NCBI RefSeq assembly: GCF_001552735.1
Contig: NZ_BCRT01000009.1
Span: 1 to 61,885, forward strand
Direction: 5' to 3'
From: Sanguibacter suarezii NBRC 16159
GTDB lineage: Bacteria; Actinomycetota; Actinomycetes; Actinomycetales; Cellulomonadaceae
Length of the DNA stretch: 61,885 bases
Positions 25,258 to 33,861 of this stretch are shown here, one piece after another. The translations under genes and the position numbers were made by a program. How positions within the stretch are numbered: the stretch's first letter is position 1; every line of letters starts with the position of its first letter. Below the pieces are notes generated by a model. That model was not told where the DNA came from. It did no database searches and saw only the letters and a list, made by a program, of their open reading frames with translations.

Positions 25258-25372
25258 GGGCCGATCCTAGTCCGGCCCGGCGCACTCGTGCCCCGGTCTG
25301 TTCGTGTCTGCCGTTCCGACTTCTCTTCGGCACCCGATGCAGGATGGCTGACGGTGACGACCACTAGAATGT

Positions 25373-25411
25373 GTTTGCGGAACGTCCCCTTACGGGGTAC
25401 GTTTTGCAAAC
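25373..25411. promoter_or_regulatory. Inverted-repeat operator of the AbiE operon
   Basis: GTTTGC (25373-25378) and GCAAAC (25406-25411) enclose nested ACGT-CCCC / GGGG-(T)-ACGT repeats, forming a long interrupted palindrome just upstream of abiEi. AbiEi antitoxins of the studied type autorepress through inverted repeats in their own promoter, so this is the likely autoregulatory site. Confidence 0.6.
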
Positions 25412-25444
25412 AGATCTAGGTGAGCGTTCGCATTGGAGACGACC

Positions 25445-26263
25445 ATGGCAGCTCGTCCGACGACCGAGCAGCGTGACCGGATCTGCCGCGCCCGTTCGCT
25501 CGTCCACGAGGCCGCTGCGATCCTTGATGCGCTCGGCGACCTCCCCGGGGCGCAGCAGATCGCCGCAGCGCAGAAGACCATCGCCGACCGTCTTGATGAG
25601 CTGGAGTCCGGAAAGCATCCACATCCACCACGGCTGAGTGATCCGCAGCGGCTGCGAGACGCGATTCGCAGCGGGCCGTTGGGGGCGGTCGATGCCAGGG
25701 CGCTCGAGCGGGACTACGTCAATCCGCGCAAGGCATTGGCTGACGGTGTGGCCGACGGACGGCTGCATCGGGTGGCGCGCGGTATCTACATGGCTCGGCC
25801 GCGCACAGCGACAGACCGCTGGAAGCCGACCATCGAGACCGCAGCGGTGGCTGTCGGTGCGCTGAGGATGGGCCAGGAGATCCCCTTGATGGGGATGAGT
25901 GCGGCCCGGCTGCACAACGCGTTGCCGCGGGCGATCAACCGCGCGTGGCTGGCCGCGCCGAGGACACACCGGCCCGTCCAGCTGTGTGACGGTGGGGTCG
26001 TCCAGTTCGTCACCCGGAGAGGTCTGGGTGATCTCGACGTCGAGAAGGTCGCGACCGACCTGGGCACGGTGACTGTCACGACAGTCGAGCAGACGATCCT
26101 TGACCTCATGCGAAGGTGGGGGGCGGACGGCATGGAAGGGGAGATCGAACCTGTCGTCCGTGCCTTGGCAGACCAGACGGACTTCAAAGGCGTCGCTCGG
26201 CTGGTGGTCGAAGGCAAGGGTAGTCGTGCCGCGCTCGACCGGTTCATGAAGGTCCTCGCGTGA
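25445..26263 (+). CDS. abiEi: AbiEi-family antitoxin (type IV toxin-antitoxin)
   Basis: 272-residue predicted antitoxin and autorepressor of an AbiE system. After an alpha-helical N-terminal extension (~residues 1-60) come a winged-helix region (NPRKALADGVADGRLHRVARGIY) and the AbiEi C-terminal domain (IPLMGMSAARLHNALPRAI; VEKVATDLGTVTVTTVEQTILDL). AbiEi counteracts the cognate nucleotidyltransferase toxin without direct contact (type IV). ATG 25445 has GGAG six bases upstream. It overlaps the toxin gene by 4 bases (GTGA). Third-codon positions look less G/C-saturated than in flanking genes, consistent with acquisition by transfer. Confidence 0.85.
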   Translation: MAARPTTEQRDRICRARSLVHEAAAILDALGDLPGAQQIAAAQKTIADRLDELESGKHPHPPRLSDPQRLRDAIRSGPLGAVDARALERDYVNPRKALADGVADGRLHRVARGIYMARPRTATDRWKPTIETAAVAVGALRMGQEIPLMGMSAARLHNALPRAINRAWLAAPRTHRPVQLCDGGVVQFVTRRGLGDLDVEKVATDLGTVTVTTVEQTILDLMRRWGADGMEGEIEPVVRALADQTDFKGVARLVVEGKGSRAALDRFMKVLA

Positions 26264-26916
26264 GTCTGGACCCGGACGAGCTCGCCGACGTCGCGGAGCA
26301 CTTCGGCGTTGCGGACGAGCAGGTGCATCGGGACCACGCCATCTCCCACCTGTCGGCAGCGCTGTCGCGTGAGGTGCCGGAGAGCGTCATCTTCTTTGGC
26401 GGCACCGCTTTGTCGCGGACGCACCTCAGTGACCTGCGTCTGAGCGAGGACGTCGATCTCATCGCGGTAGGTCACCGCACCGACGTTGCACGATCGATTG
26501 CAGTGGCCTTCGACTCCCGCCCGGTGCGTCGTGAGCTGGGCCGCCTTGCCTGGCGCCCCGAACTGCACACCACGAACGGGTCGGCGCACGCGGTGGTGAC
26601 CACGGCGACTGGCCATGCGATCAAGGTCCAGCTGCTCGCGGGCCACGGATATCCGAGTTGGCCCACCGAGGTGGTCGCGATCCGACAGCGCTACTCCGAC
26701 GCGGCAGCTGCATCTCTGCGGGTGCTGACGCGTGACGCCTTCGCGGCCGCGAAGCTGTCCGCATGGACTGATCGCCGTGCGTCGCGAGATCTGTACGACC
26801 TCTGGGCGATGGTCAGCGAAGGGATGGTCACCGCCGGACAGACCCGGATCGCCGTCGACCAGGAGACCGCTGCAGACATCGTCGCCCGCGCATGGGATGT
26901 CGTCAGGGTGCGGTGA
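26260..26916 (+). CDS. abiEii: AbiEii-family nucleotidyltransferase toxin
   Basis: 218-residue nucleotidyltransferase toxin (DNA polymerase beta fold). Motifs in order are FFGGTALSRTHL (motif I), RLSEDVDLIAV with the acidic pair (motif II), AIKVQLLA (motif III) and the RRASRDLYDLWAM helix (motif IV), so the catalytic residues look intact. AbiEii/MenT relatives add nucleotides to tRNA or other RNA and cause bacteriostasis, protecting against phage. The GTG start overlaps abiEi by 4 bases. The protein is at the short end of the family, but all four motifs are present. Its stop is 7 bases from the convergent polymerase gene. Confidence 0.86.
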   Translation: MSLDPDELADVAEHFGVADEQVHRDHAISHLSAALSREVPESVIFFGGTALSRTHLSDLRLSEDVDLIAVGHRTDVARSIAVAFDSRPVRRELGRLAWRPELHTTNGSAHAVVTTATGHAIKVQLLAGHGYPSWPTEVVAIRQRYSDAAAASLRVLTRDAFAAAKLSAWTDRRASRDLYDLWAMVSEGMVTAGQTRIAVDQETAADIVARAWDVVRVR

Positions 26917-26923
26917 CCGTCGC

Positions 26924-28615
26924 CTACTTGGCCTCCGCATACGACACCACGACCGCCACGCTCACCTGGAATTCCACGCTCGCCTCATCGGCCGCCCCGA
27001 ACAGCAGCCGCCCGGCCTCGCTCGCGCACTCTCGCACGATGTCGGCGACCTCCTCGGCCAGGTGCGCCGGGGTGTGCACCATGACCTCGTCGTGCAGAAA
27101 GAACGCCAGGTGCGGGCCGGCCGTCACGTCACCGCCGGGGGTGAGGTCACGCAGCCGCAGCCGCAGCAGCGCCATCCAGCACAGCGCCCACTCCGCGGCG
27201 GTCCCCTGGACGATGAAGTTTCGCGTGAAACGTCCCCACCCCCGGGCCTGCGCCCGCGCCCGGTCCTGCTCGACGCCCGTCGCGCCCTCGCCCGAGGCCT
27301 CACCCTGGGCCAGGCGCCAGTCCTGTCCCGGACGCGGTGAGCTGCGGCCCAGCCACGTCGAGACGACCTCCCCGCGCTCGCCGGCCCGTGCCGCGTGCTC
27401 GACGAGGGCCAGGGCCTGCGGGTAGGCCTTGGTCATCCGGGGCAGCATCCGCCCGCTCTCGCCCTGGGTCCCGCCGTACATCGCCCCGAGCATGCCGTAC
27501 TTGGCCTGCTGGCGGGTCTCGACGGCCCCGGTGGCGACCATGCCCTCGTACATGTCGGTGGCCTGACCTGCCCGTGCCATCGCTCGGTCCCCGGACATGG
27601 CCGCGAGGATCCGTGGTTCCAGCTGGGCAGCGTCGGCCACCACGAGGGTCCATCCTGGGTCGGCGCGCACCGCGCCACGGACCTGGTGGGGCAGCTGCAG
27701 GGCGCCGCCGCCGTCGGAGGCCCAGCGCCCGGTGACCACGCCGCCCGGGACGTACACCGGGCGGAAGCGGCCGCCGGCGACCCACGTGTCGAGCCAGTGC
27801 CAGCCGTTCGCGGTCATCAGCCGGGACATCTTCTTGTACTCCAGCAGCGGAGGGATCGCCGGATGGTCGATCTCCCGCAGCTCCCAGGACCGCGTCGAGG
27901 TGGCCGGCAGCCCAGCCAGCCGCAACGCCTTGAGCAGCTCGGCGGGGGAGTCGGGGTTGACGTCGCCGACGCCCAGGGCGCTGCGCACCTGGGCGAGCTT
28001 GGCCTCGAGCAGCTCGGGCCGGTAGCCGCTGACCGGCCGCCGCCCCAGCAGCGCGGTGAGGATCCGGTCGTGCTCGATGGCGTCCCACGGCACGCCCGCA
28101 TGCGTCATCTCGGCCGCCACGAGCGAGCCTGCCGACTCCGCCGCGAGCAGCAGGGACAGCCTGCCCGACGCCGGCCGGCCGTCGTCGGCGAGGGCCGCCG
28201 CCACGGTGCGGCGCTGGCGGCGCAGCTCCTCCAGCGGGTCGAGACGGACCGGAGGATCGAGGTCGAAGAGCCGGTCCGTGGCGGTCTGGACCCGCGGCTG
28301 GTCCCACGCCGAGGCACCCGCCGAGGCGAAGGAGGTGTGCGCGGTCAGTGCGCTGGCGCGCAGGATCGCATGACACAGGCGCAGGTCCCAGCACCGGGCG
28401 ACGGTCACGCCGGCGGCAAGCAGCGGCGGGTACCAGGTCGCGGTGTCCGACCACACCCAGCGTGGTGCCGGGGCGCCGGGGGCCTGCTCGCGCTCGCGGA
28501 CGAAGTCCGGCAGGTCGCCTGCATCAAGGTCGGTCGTGGTCAGGACGGAGTCGTCATCGTCGAGGTCGTGCACGGACACTTGGTCAGTGGTGGTGGCGAC
28601 GACGACGGAGAGCAT
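26924..28615 (-). CDS. Bifunctional 3'-5' exonuclease/DNA polymerase, family A (Pol I-like)
   Basis: 563-residue family-A polymerase homologue found across actinobacteria, distinct from and shorter than PolA. The N-terminal ~200 residues are a degenerate exonuclease-like domain without a clear DEDD motif set. The polymerase domain has motif A VVADAAQLEPRI with the catalytic Asp (~327), motif B RQQAKYGMLGAMYGG (~375) and motif C FLHDEV (~505). The polymerase active site therefore looks intact, though motif A differs from Pol I (DAAQLEP instead of DYSQIEL). The cellular role (repair synthesis?) is unproven. It is convergent with the AbiE operon with only 7 bp between stops. Confidence 0.85.
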   Translation of the reverse strand: MLSVVVATTTDQVSVHDLDDDDSVLTTTDLDAGDLPDFVREREQAPGAPAPRWVWSDTATWYPPLLAAGVTVARCWDLRLCHAILRASALTAHTSFASAGASAWDQPRVQTATDRLFDLDPPVRLDPLEELRRQRRTVAAALADDGRPASGRLSLLLAAESAGSLVAAEMTHAGVPWDAIEHDRILTALLGRRPVSGYRPELLEAKLAQVRSALGVGDVNPDSPAELLKALRLAGLPATSTRSWELREIDHPAIPPLLEYKKMSRLMTANGWHWLDTWVAGGRFRPVYVPGGVVTGRWASDGGGALQLPHQVRGAVRADPGWTLVVADAAQLEPRILAAMSGDRAMARAGQATDMYEGMVATGAVETRQQAKYGMLGAMYGGTQGESGRMLPRMTKAYPQALALVEHAARAGERGEVVSTWLGRSSPRPGQDWRLAQGEASGEGATGVEQDRARAQARGWGRFTRNFIVQGTAAEWALCWMALLRLRLRDLTPGGDVTAGPHLAFFLHDEVMVHTPAHLAEEVADIVRECASEAGRLLFGAADEASVEFQVSVAVVVSYAEAK

Positions 28616-28674
28616 GCCCCCAGTGTCCTCGCTGCCTGCGACAAACCTCGCGGCGGAGGTCCCCTAGACGTCCC

Positions 28675-29328
28675 TCATTGAGGCGCGTGCCCTGATCGCT
28701 GCGCGAGGTCGTGGGCACCATCGCCGGTGAAGGTGCCCGCGTCTTCGGGGCGACCTGACACAGCCATCAGAAGGGCCAGCGTGGTCCCTCGAACGATCGC
28801 ACCTGAACCGTGGTCAAGCCCTGTGTCTGTGGCGCGCAAGCGAAGACCGGCGGCGCGTTCCTTGCCGCCGCCCATCGAGACGGTGGTCTTGAGCTGGTAG
28901 CGCAAGGCCGTGGCGATCCGGTCACAGGGGTAGGACCGCACGATCCCCAGGGGGCGGCGGATGTCCTCACCGTGCACGATCGCCTCGACCAGACGGGTCG
29001 CGAGAGCGGCGGGCGGCGTCGCGGTCGCGGTGCGAACACGCTGGAATTCCGCCAGTGTCCCGGCCGGGCTCGACCTGCGTTCCTTCGCGACGCCCCGGGC
29101 GTTGTCCCGGTCGAAGTCGAAGCCTGCCGAGATGAGACGACGGGCGAACCCGAGACGGGTCGTCGTGGCGGCATCCACAAGATGCGCCACGACGTCGTGC
29201 ACGTCCCATCCCGCGCACAGCGACGGGGTTGCCCACTGCTGCGGAGTGAGGGCGGCGAGGTCTGTGATCAGCGCCTGGCGTTCGTCGTGCACTGCTGACC
29301 ACACCGCGGCCGAAGGTCGGGGAGACAT
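28675..29328 (-). CDS. Maleylpyruvate isomerase/DinB-type mycothiol-dependent enzyme
   Basis: 217-residue four-helix-bundle protein of the DinB-like, mycothiol-dependent maleylpyruvate isomerase superfamily. N-terminal ...LTPQQWATPSLCAGWDVHDVVAHLVDA carries the first metal-binding His, and IVHGEDIRRPLG near residue 115 supplies further ligands. Members use mycothiol for isomerisation or detoxification, but most are of unknown substrate. The start at 29328 is not marked by a strong ribosome site. It lies just upstream of the polymerase-like gene on the same strand, 59 bp apart. Confidence 0.8.
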   Translation of the reverse strand: MSPRPSAAVWSAVHDERQALITDLAALTPQQWATPSLCAGWDVHDVVAHLVDAATTTRLGFARRLISAGFDFDRDNARGVAKERRSSPAGTLAEFQRVRTATATPPAALATRLVEAIVHGEDIRRPLGIVRSYPCDRIATALRYQLKTTVSMGGGKERAAGLRLRATDTGLDHGSGAIVRGTTLALLMAVSGRPEDAGTFTGDGAHDLAQRSGHAPQ

Positions 29329-29387
29329 GCGGCAAGTGAACCAGAAGGGTGACCTCGCCGCTATGGCTGCACCTGTCCGGCTGGGGC

Positions 29388-30587
29388 CTAGGTGTGCACG
29401 CGTGCCAGCACTGCGGAGCTGCCGAGCAGCGCTGCCCAGACCACCGCGCCGATGCCGACCGCCATGGTGACCCCGCCCGCCTGGACGAGGACTCCCGCAG
29501 CGGCGCTGCCAGCGGCCGACCCGAGGTTGTGGCTGGTGTTGACCCAGGTGGTCGCGGCATTCTGGCGGTTCTCGCCGCCGGCGGTGTGGGCGGCGACGTA
29601 CGCCACGATCATGACAGGGGAGAAGAACAGACCGGCGAGGGCCAGGACGAGGCTGACCGCCACCGCGCCCGTGGCGACCGCGACGGCCGAGGACGCCGCG
29701 AGGAGGAGGGTGGACAGCACGAGGATCTGGCGGGTCGGCGACCCTGACACCTTCAGTGCACCGTAGAGGAGCCCGCCGACGGCGCTGCCTCCGGCGAACA
29801 CGCCGAGCGCCAGGCCGGCGGCGCTCGAGCCTCCGTGGTCCGCCAGGGCAGACGGTACTGCGACCCCCAGCGAGCCGGCGATCGAGCCTGCGACGAGCAC
29901 CGGGAGCAGCAACCCGACGAACCGGCGGTCAGCCAGCAGCGTCCGTCCCCGCTCCGCGTTGGGTGCGGCTCGCCCGTGGGCGGGCATCTCGGCGATGACG
30001 GGGGTCGCAGCGAAGAGCAGACCTCCGACGAGGACGAGCACGGCGGGGACGAGCAGGGCCAGCCCGGGAGCCAGGAACACCAGCGCGAGGCCTGCCAGAG
30101 CCGGCCCGGCGAGGTAGAGCAGCTCTTCGACGACGGCGTCCAGGCTCAGCCCGGTGCGCAGGTGATCGTCGTCGGGGGCCAGGGATACCCAGGCCACGCG
30201 CATCGTCGGACCGAGAGGCGGAGCGACCGCGCCGGCGACGGTCGCCGACGCGATGAGCAGGCCGGCCGAGCCGCTGAGCAACGAGGCGACCGCCGTGGCG
30301 ACCAGGGCGCTCGCGAAGAGCACCACGAGCGCAGACAGGACTCGGCGGGCCCCGAACCGGTCGATGAACCAGGCCCGGGTCGGGGCGAGGAAGCTCGCCG
30401 CGGCTCCGTAGGCGGCGACGGCCCCACCGGCCAGAGCGATCGATCCGGTGGCCTCCGAGACGGCGTAGAGCAGAGGGAGGAAGACGAGGGCATAGGCGGC
30501 GCGGCCCAGGAGAGCGGCGCCGAAGGTGCGGGGGACACGAGGTAGTGCGAGCACGTCGACATAGCGTGCTGTCCGGGTGGACGTCAT
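29388..30587 (-). CDS. MFS transporter
   Basis: 399-residue major-facilitator protein with about twelve predicted membrane segments. Examples are AYALVFLPLLYAVSEATGS, AALLVLAGLVFLAPGL-like stretches and VTMAVGIGAVVWAALLGSSAVLA. A cytoplasmic loop follows membrane segment 2 (APTRAWFIDRFGARRVLS), the usual MFS signature. ATG 30587 has GGAG eight bases upstream; the frame stays open much further but without support. It resembles drug/sugar efflux-type MFS proteins, but the substrate is not predictable. Confidence 0.83.
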   Translation of the reverse strand: MTSTRTARYVDVLALPRVPRTFGAALLGRAAYALVFLPLLYAVSEATGSIALAGGAVAAYGAAASFLAPTRAWFIDRFGARRVLSALVVLFASALVATAVASLLSGSAGLLIASATVAGAVAPPLGPTMRVAWVSLAPDDDHLRTGLSLDAVVEELLYLAGPALAGLALVFLAPGLALLVPAVLVLVGGLLFAATPVIAEMPAHGRAAPNAERGRTLLADRRFVGLLLPVLVAGSIAGSLGVAVPSALADHGGSSAAGLALGVFAGGSAVGGLLYGALKVSGSPTRQILVLSTLLLAASSAVAVATGAVAVSLVLALAGLFFSPVMIVAYVAAHTAGGENRQNAATTWVNTSHNLGSAAGSAAAGVLVQAGGVTMAVGIGAVVWAALLGSSAVLARVHT

Positions 30588-30608
30588 GGGAAAACTCCAT
30601 ACCAAGGA

Positions 30609-30640
30609 GCGCGCTGTCGAGCGCGCTGTCGAGCGCGCTG
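30609..30640. repeat. 12-bp tandem repeat
   Basis: GCGCGCTGTCGA is repeated 2.7 times directly upstream of the MFS gene, inside a 221-bp gap with no gene. It may change promoter-to-gene spacing by slippage. Nothing else is visible in the gap. Confidence 0.75.
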
Positions 30641-30808
30641 GGGACAAGGATCGGCGGTCCGCGCGCCCGGCAGGGCGCGGCTCCCGATCAGTGGCAGGTA
30701 TGAAGCACAGCGCCAGTGTAGAGACCGCGCCGCATCGAAGCACGGTGATATCGCAGGTCAGCGCTGGGGGCGGGAGATTCCCGCGCCGGCGGCTCTGCTC
30801 CCTGCGGA

Positions 30809-31543
30809 CTATCGGGCTGCCGTCCAGGCCTCCTGGGACGCCGGGAAGCGGATCGCCCTGACGGTCACCGCAGCCAGCAGCGCCGCGGCGACCACGAGCA
30901 CCCACCGGCTGTGGCCGCCGGTGACCAGGAAGGAACCGATCACCGCGCCGACGAGCATCGACAGGACGGACGCCCCGCGCCGCCCGATCCGGTTCCCGGC
31001 ACCTCCGACGATCCGGCTGTCCGCGGCGATCGAGGTGATCGTCTTGGTCACGGCGTTGGTGGTGAGGTCGGCGACGTCGAGGGCGCGGGCGGCGGCGTTC
31101 TGCAGCCCCATGGCGATCGCCAGGACCGTGATGAGGGCGAACCTCGACGGACCGGTGAACGGCTCGCTCGCCAGGACGACCCAGCATGCGGCGGCGAGCA
31201 GCAGGACCAGCTCGACGAGCGCGGAGCGGAACATCAGCAGCCCGCGGTGGTGACCCCAGGTGCTGGCGATCTGCCCCCCTAGCAGCCCGCCGACCACGAA
31301 GGCGGCCAACCCGGTGAGGGACCCCACGGCCGAGAACTCTTCGGAGCCGCCGACGGCGACGCCGAGGAAGATCACGTTGCCCGTCATGTTGGCCACGAAC
31401 ACGTGCCCGAGCGCCAGGTAGCACAGAGAGTCCACCAGGCCCGTGGTGAGGGTGAAGGTGAGCACCAGCGGGGCGAGCGGTCCGTCCGTGTCGTCAGGTG
31501 CGGGGTGGATGACGTGCCATGCCTCGCTCAGGTGCTCTCTCAC
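30809..31543 (-). CDS. DUF1275 (YoaK-like) membrane protein
   Basis: 244-residue membrane protein with about six to seven hydrophobic segments and the family-typical N-terminal block TTGLVDSLCYLALGHVFVANMTGN near residue 33. The function of DUF1275 is unknown; it is widespread in bacteria as a small transporter-like protein. It begins at GTG 31543 with GAGG upstream. The leader carries a 12-bp direct repeat (31545-31556 and 31558-31569). No clear operon partner: 90 bp separates it from the DUF779 gene upstream on the same strand. Confidence 0.85.
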   Translation of the reverse strand: MREHLSEAWHVIHPAPDDTDGPLAPLVLTFTLTTGLVDSLCYLALGHVFVANMTGNVIFLGVAVGGSEEFSAVGSLTGLAAFVVGGLLGGQIASTWGHHRGLLMFRSALVELVLLLAAACWVVLASEPFTGPSRFALITVLAIAMGLQNAAARALDVADLTTNAVTKTITSIAADSRIVGGAGNRIGRRGASVLSMLVGAVIGSFLVTGGHSRWVLVVAAALLAAVTVRAIRFPASQEAWTAAR

Positions 31544-31633
31544 GGGTGCCTCGTCTCGGTGCCTCGTCTGGGTGGCCGGCGGCGGGACGGAGCCGGTCGC
31601 CAGCGCCCGGTGGCGGGGGTGGGGCGGGCGGGG

Positions 31634-32041
31634 TCAGCGGAAGGGCTGTGCGTCATCCATCAGTCTGGACCGGATGAGGAACCGCAGCCCCTCGGGGCTC
31701 TCGACGGAGAAGCCAGATCCGCGACCGGGCACGACGTCGACGGTGAGGTGCGTGTGGCTCCAGTAGGCGAACTGCTCGCGTGACATCCAGAAGTCGAGGG
31801 GCTGGGCCGGACCGTCCGCGGCGGCGAGGTCGAAGGTGCCCAGCAGGACGTCGGCGTCGGAGGTGTAGAACTCCCCGGCGGGATAGCACATGGGCGAGCT
31901 GCCGTCGCAGCAGCCGCCGGACTGGTGGAACATCAGCGGACCGTGCCGGTCCCAGAGCAGGCGCAGCAGGTCGACGCTCGCCTCGGTCAGCGCGACGCGC
32001 GACTGGCTCTCCCCGTCGATGACGACCGCGGCGTCGAGCAT
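31634..32041 (-). CDS. DUF779 domain protein
   Basis: 135-residue protein with the family blocks LLRLLWDRHGPLMFHQSGGCCDGSSPMC and FYTSDADVLLG, whose vicinal cysteines (GGCCDGSSPMC) may bind a metal. DUF779 genes repeatedly accompany aldehyde dehydrogenase genes of the AldA/ExaC kind; the role is unknown, perhaps cofactor or stress-related. ATG 32041 has a consensus AGGAGG six bases upstream. It is downstream of the aldehyde dehydrogenase gene on the same strand, probably co-transcribed. Confidence 0.85.
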   Translation of the reverse strand: MLDAAVVIDGESQSRVALTEASVDLLRLLWDRHGPLMFHQSGGCCDGSSPMCYPAGEFYTSDADVLLGTFDLAAADGPAQPLDFWMSREQFAYWSHTHLTVDVVPGRGSGFSVESPEGLRFLIRSRLMDDAQPFR

Positions 32042-32049
32042 GGTGTCCT

Positions 32050-32085
32050 CCTGACGTGGGATCTGACGTGGGCTCTGACATGGGA
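32050..32085. repeat. Three 12-bp tandem repeats in the ALDH-DUF779 gap
   Basis: CCTGACGTGGGA, TCTGACGTGGGC and TCTGACATGGGA follow each other directly, adjacent to the DUF779 ribosome site. The function is unknown; the rest of the 143-bp gap holds nothing obvious. Confidence 0.7.
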
Positions 32086-32184
32086 TCGGGGGTGTGACGG
32101 GTGCGGGGCGAGCCCCGACGGTGGCTGCCGTGGCGAGAGCGGTGAGGGTCACCGCCCTCGCCACGGTGCTCGTGCTGAAGCGGC

Positions 32185-33708
32185 CTAGAAGAAGCCGAGC
32201 GCCGCCTCCGAGTAGCTCACGAGCAGGTTCTTCGTCTGCTGGTAGTGGTCGAGGGCCAGCTTGGAGTTCTCCCGGCCGATCCCCGAGCTCTTGTACCCAC
32301 CGAAGGCCGCCCCCGCGGGGTAGGCGTGGTAGTTGTTGATCCACACCCGCCCGGCCTTGATGTCTCGTCCGGCGCGGTAGGCGAGGTTGCCGTTGCGGGA
32401 CCACACCCCGGCGCCCAGGCCGTAGAGGGTGTCGTTGGCCTTGGCGATCGCGTCGTCGTAGTCCTCGAAGCTCGTCACCGCCACGACGGGACCGAAGATC
32501 TCCTCCTGGAAGATCCGCATGGAGTTCTGCCCCTCGAAGATGGTCGGGGCGACGTAGAACCCGTCGGTGAGGTCACCACCGAGGTCTACCCTCTCCCCGC
32601 CGAGCAGCAGGCGCGCGCCCTCCTGCTTGCCGATGTCGATGTAGCTGAGGATCTTCTCGAGCTGGTCGTTGGAGGCCTGCGCGCCCACCTGGGTGTCGGT
32701 GTCCAGCGGGTTGCCCTGGACCGCCTTCTTCGTCCGGTCGAGGGCGTCGGTGAGGAAGGAGTCATAGATCGGCTTCTGGATGAGGGACCGGGACGGGCAG
32801 GTGCACACCTCGCCCTGGTTGAAGGCGAAGAGCACAAAGCCCTCCTGGGCTTTGTCGTAGAAGGAGTCGTTCTTGTCTGCGACGTCCTCGAAGAAGATGT
32901 TCGGGCTCTTGCCGCCCAGCTCGACGGTGGACGGGATGAGGTTGGCGCTCGCGTACTGGAGGATGAGCCGCCCCGTCGTCGTCTCCCCGGTGAAGGCGAT
33001 CTTGCGGATGCGAGGGCTGGAGGCGAGCGGCTTGCCGGCCTCCAGGCCGAAGCCGTTGACGATGTTGAGCACCCCCGGCGGCAGGATGTCCCCGATGAGC
33101 TCGGCCAGGACGAGGATCGAGACGGGCGTCTGCTCCGCCGGCTTGAGGACGATGGTGTTGCCGCCGGCGAGGGCCGGGGCGAGCTTCCACGTCGCCATGA
33201 GGATGGGGAAGTTCCACGGGATGATCTGCCCGACGACGCCCAGCGGCTCGGCGTAGTGGTAGGCAACGGTGTCCCGGTCCAGCTCGGTGAACTCCCCCTC
33301 CTGGGCGCGGATGACCGAGGCGAAGTAGCGGAAGTGGTCTGCGGCGAGCGGGAGGTCGGCGTTGAGCGGCTCGCGGATCGGCTTGCCGTTGTCCCACGTC
33401 TCGGCGACGGCGAGCATCTCGAGGTTGGCGTCGATGACGTCGGCGATCTTGTTGAGGACGGCGGCGCGCTCGGTCCCGGTGGTCTTGCCCCACGCGGGTG
33501 CGGCCTTGTGGGCGGCGTCCAGCGCCGCGTCGATGTCTTCGGCCGTGCCGCGGGCGACCTCGGCGAAGGGCTTGCCGGTCACCGGGGAGATGTCCTCGAA
33601 GTACTGGCCCTTGACCGGGCGTACCCACTCTCCACCGATCCAGTGCTCGTAGCGGGACTTGAAGGTGACGAGGGACTCAGGGGTCCCGGGGGCTGCGTAG
33701 ATGGTCAT
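32185..33708 (-). CDS. Aldehyde dehydrogenase (ExaC/AldA-like)
   Basis: 507-residue NAD-dependent aldehyde dehydrogenase, predicted to oxidise acetaldehyde or other aliphatic aldehydes to acids. The catalytic Cys is in [11 protein letters not shown] (~302), the general-base Glu in [10 protein letters not shown] (~263), and the cofactor site is [16 protein letters not shown]. The N-terminus [27 protein letters not shown] matches the ExaC-type group. ATG 33708 has AGGAG upstream. Neighbours are DUF779 downstream and a GAF-domain regulator upstream, the usual set for stress- or alcohol-induced aldehyde dehydrogenases. Confidence 0.93.
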   Translation of the reverse strand: MTIYAAPGTPESLVTFKSRYEHWIGGEWVRPVKGQYFEDISPVTGKPFAEVARGTAEDIDAALDAAHKAAPAWGKTTGTERAAVLNKIADVIDANLEMLAVAETWDNGKPIREPLNADLPLAADHFRYFASVIRAQEGEFTELDRDTVAYHYAEPLGVVGQIIPWNFPILMATWKLAPALAGGNTIVLKPAEQTPVSILVLAELIGDILPPGVLNIVNGFGLEAGKPLASSPRIRKIAFTGETTTGRLILQYASANLIPSTVELGGKSPNIFFEDVADKNDSFYDKAQEGFVLFAFNQGEVCTCPSRSLIQKPIYDSFLTDALDRTKKAVQGNPLDTDTQVGAQASNDQLEKILSYIDIGKQEGARLLLGGERVDLGGDLTDGFYVAPTIFEGQNSMRIFQEEIFGPVVAVTSFEDYDDAIAKANDTLYGLGAGVWSRNGNLAYRAGRDIKAGRVWINNYHAYPAGAAFGGYKSSGIGRENSKLALDHYQQTKNLLVSYSEAALGFF

Positions 33709-33793
33709 CTGTGCTCCTATGACGACGCTGTCAGGTGAGCGCTCGACGGAACTGTCGGGCTGGTGCCACCGTAGGTCGCGGGCCGTTGCATCC

Positions 33794-33807
33794 GGTTGCG
33801 AGCAACC
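33794..33807. promoter_or_regulatory. Possible activator site upstream of ALDH
   Basis: GGTTGC-GA-GCAACC is an inverted repeat 86 bases upstream of the aldehyde dehydrogenase start. A second GTTGC lies just before it. It could be the binding site of the neighbouring GAF-domain regulator. Otherwise the 153-bp gap shows nothing. Confidence 0.4.
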
Positions 33808-33861
33808 TCCCGTCGCTACCCGCCCTGCCCGCGCCAGCCTGACCGCCCGCTGCCCCCTCCA

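Noticed and set aside
30588-31424. N-terminal extension of the MFS protein
   Set aside because: It is the shadow of the DUF1275 gene; the ATG at 30587 has a proper ribosome site.
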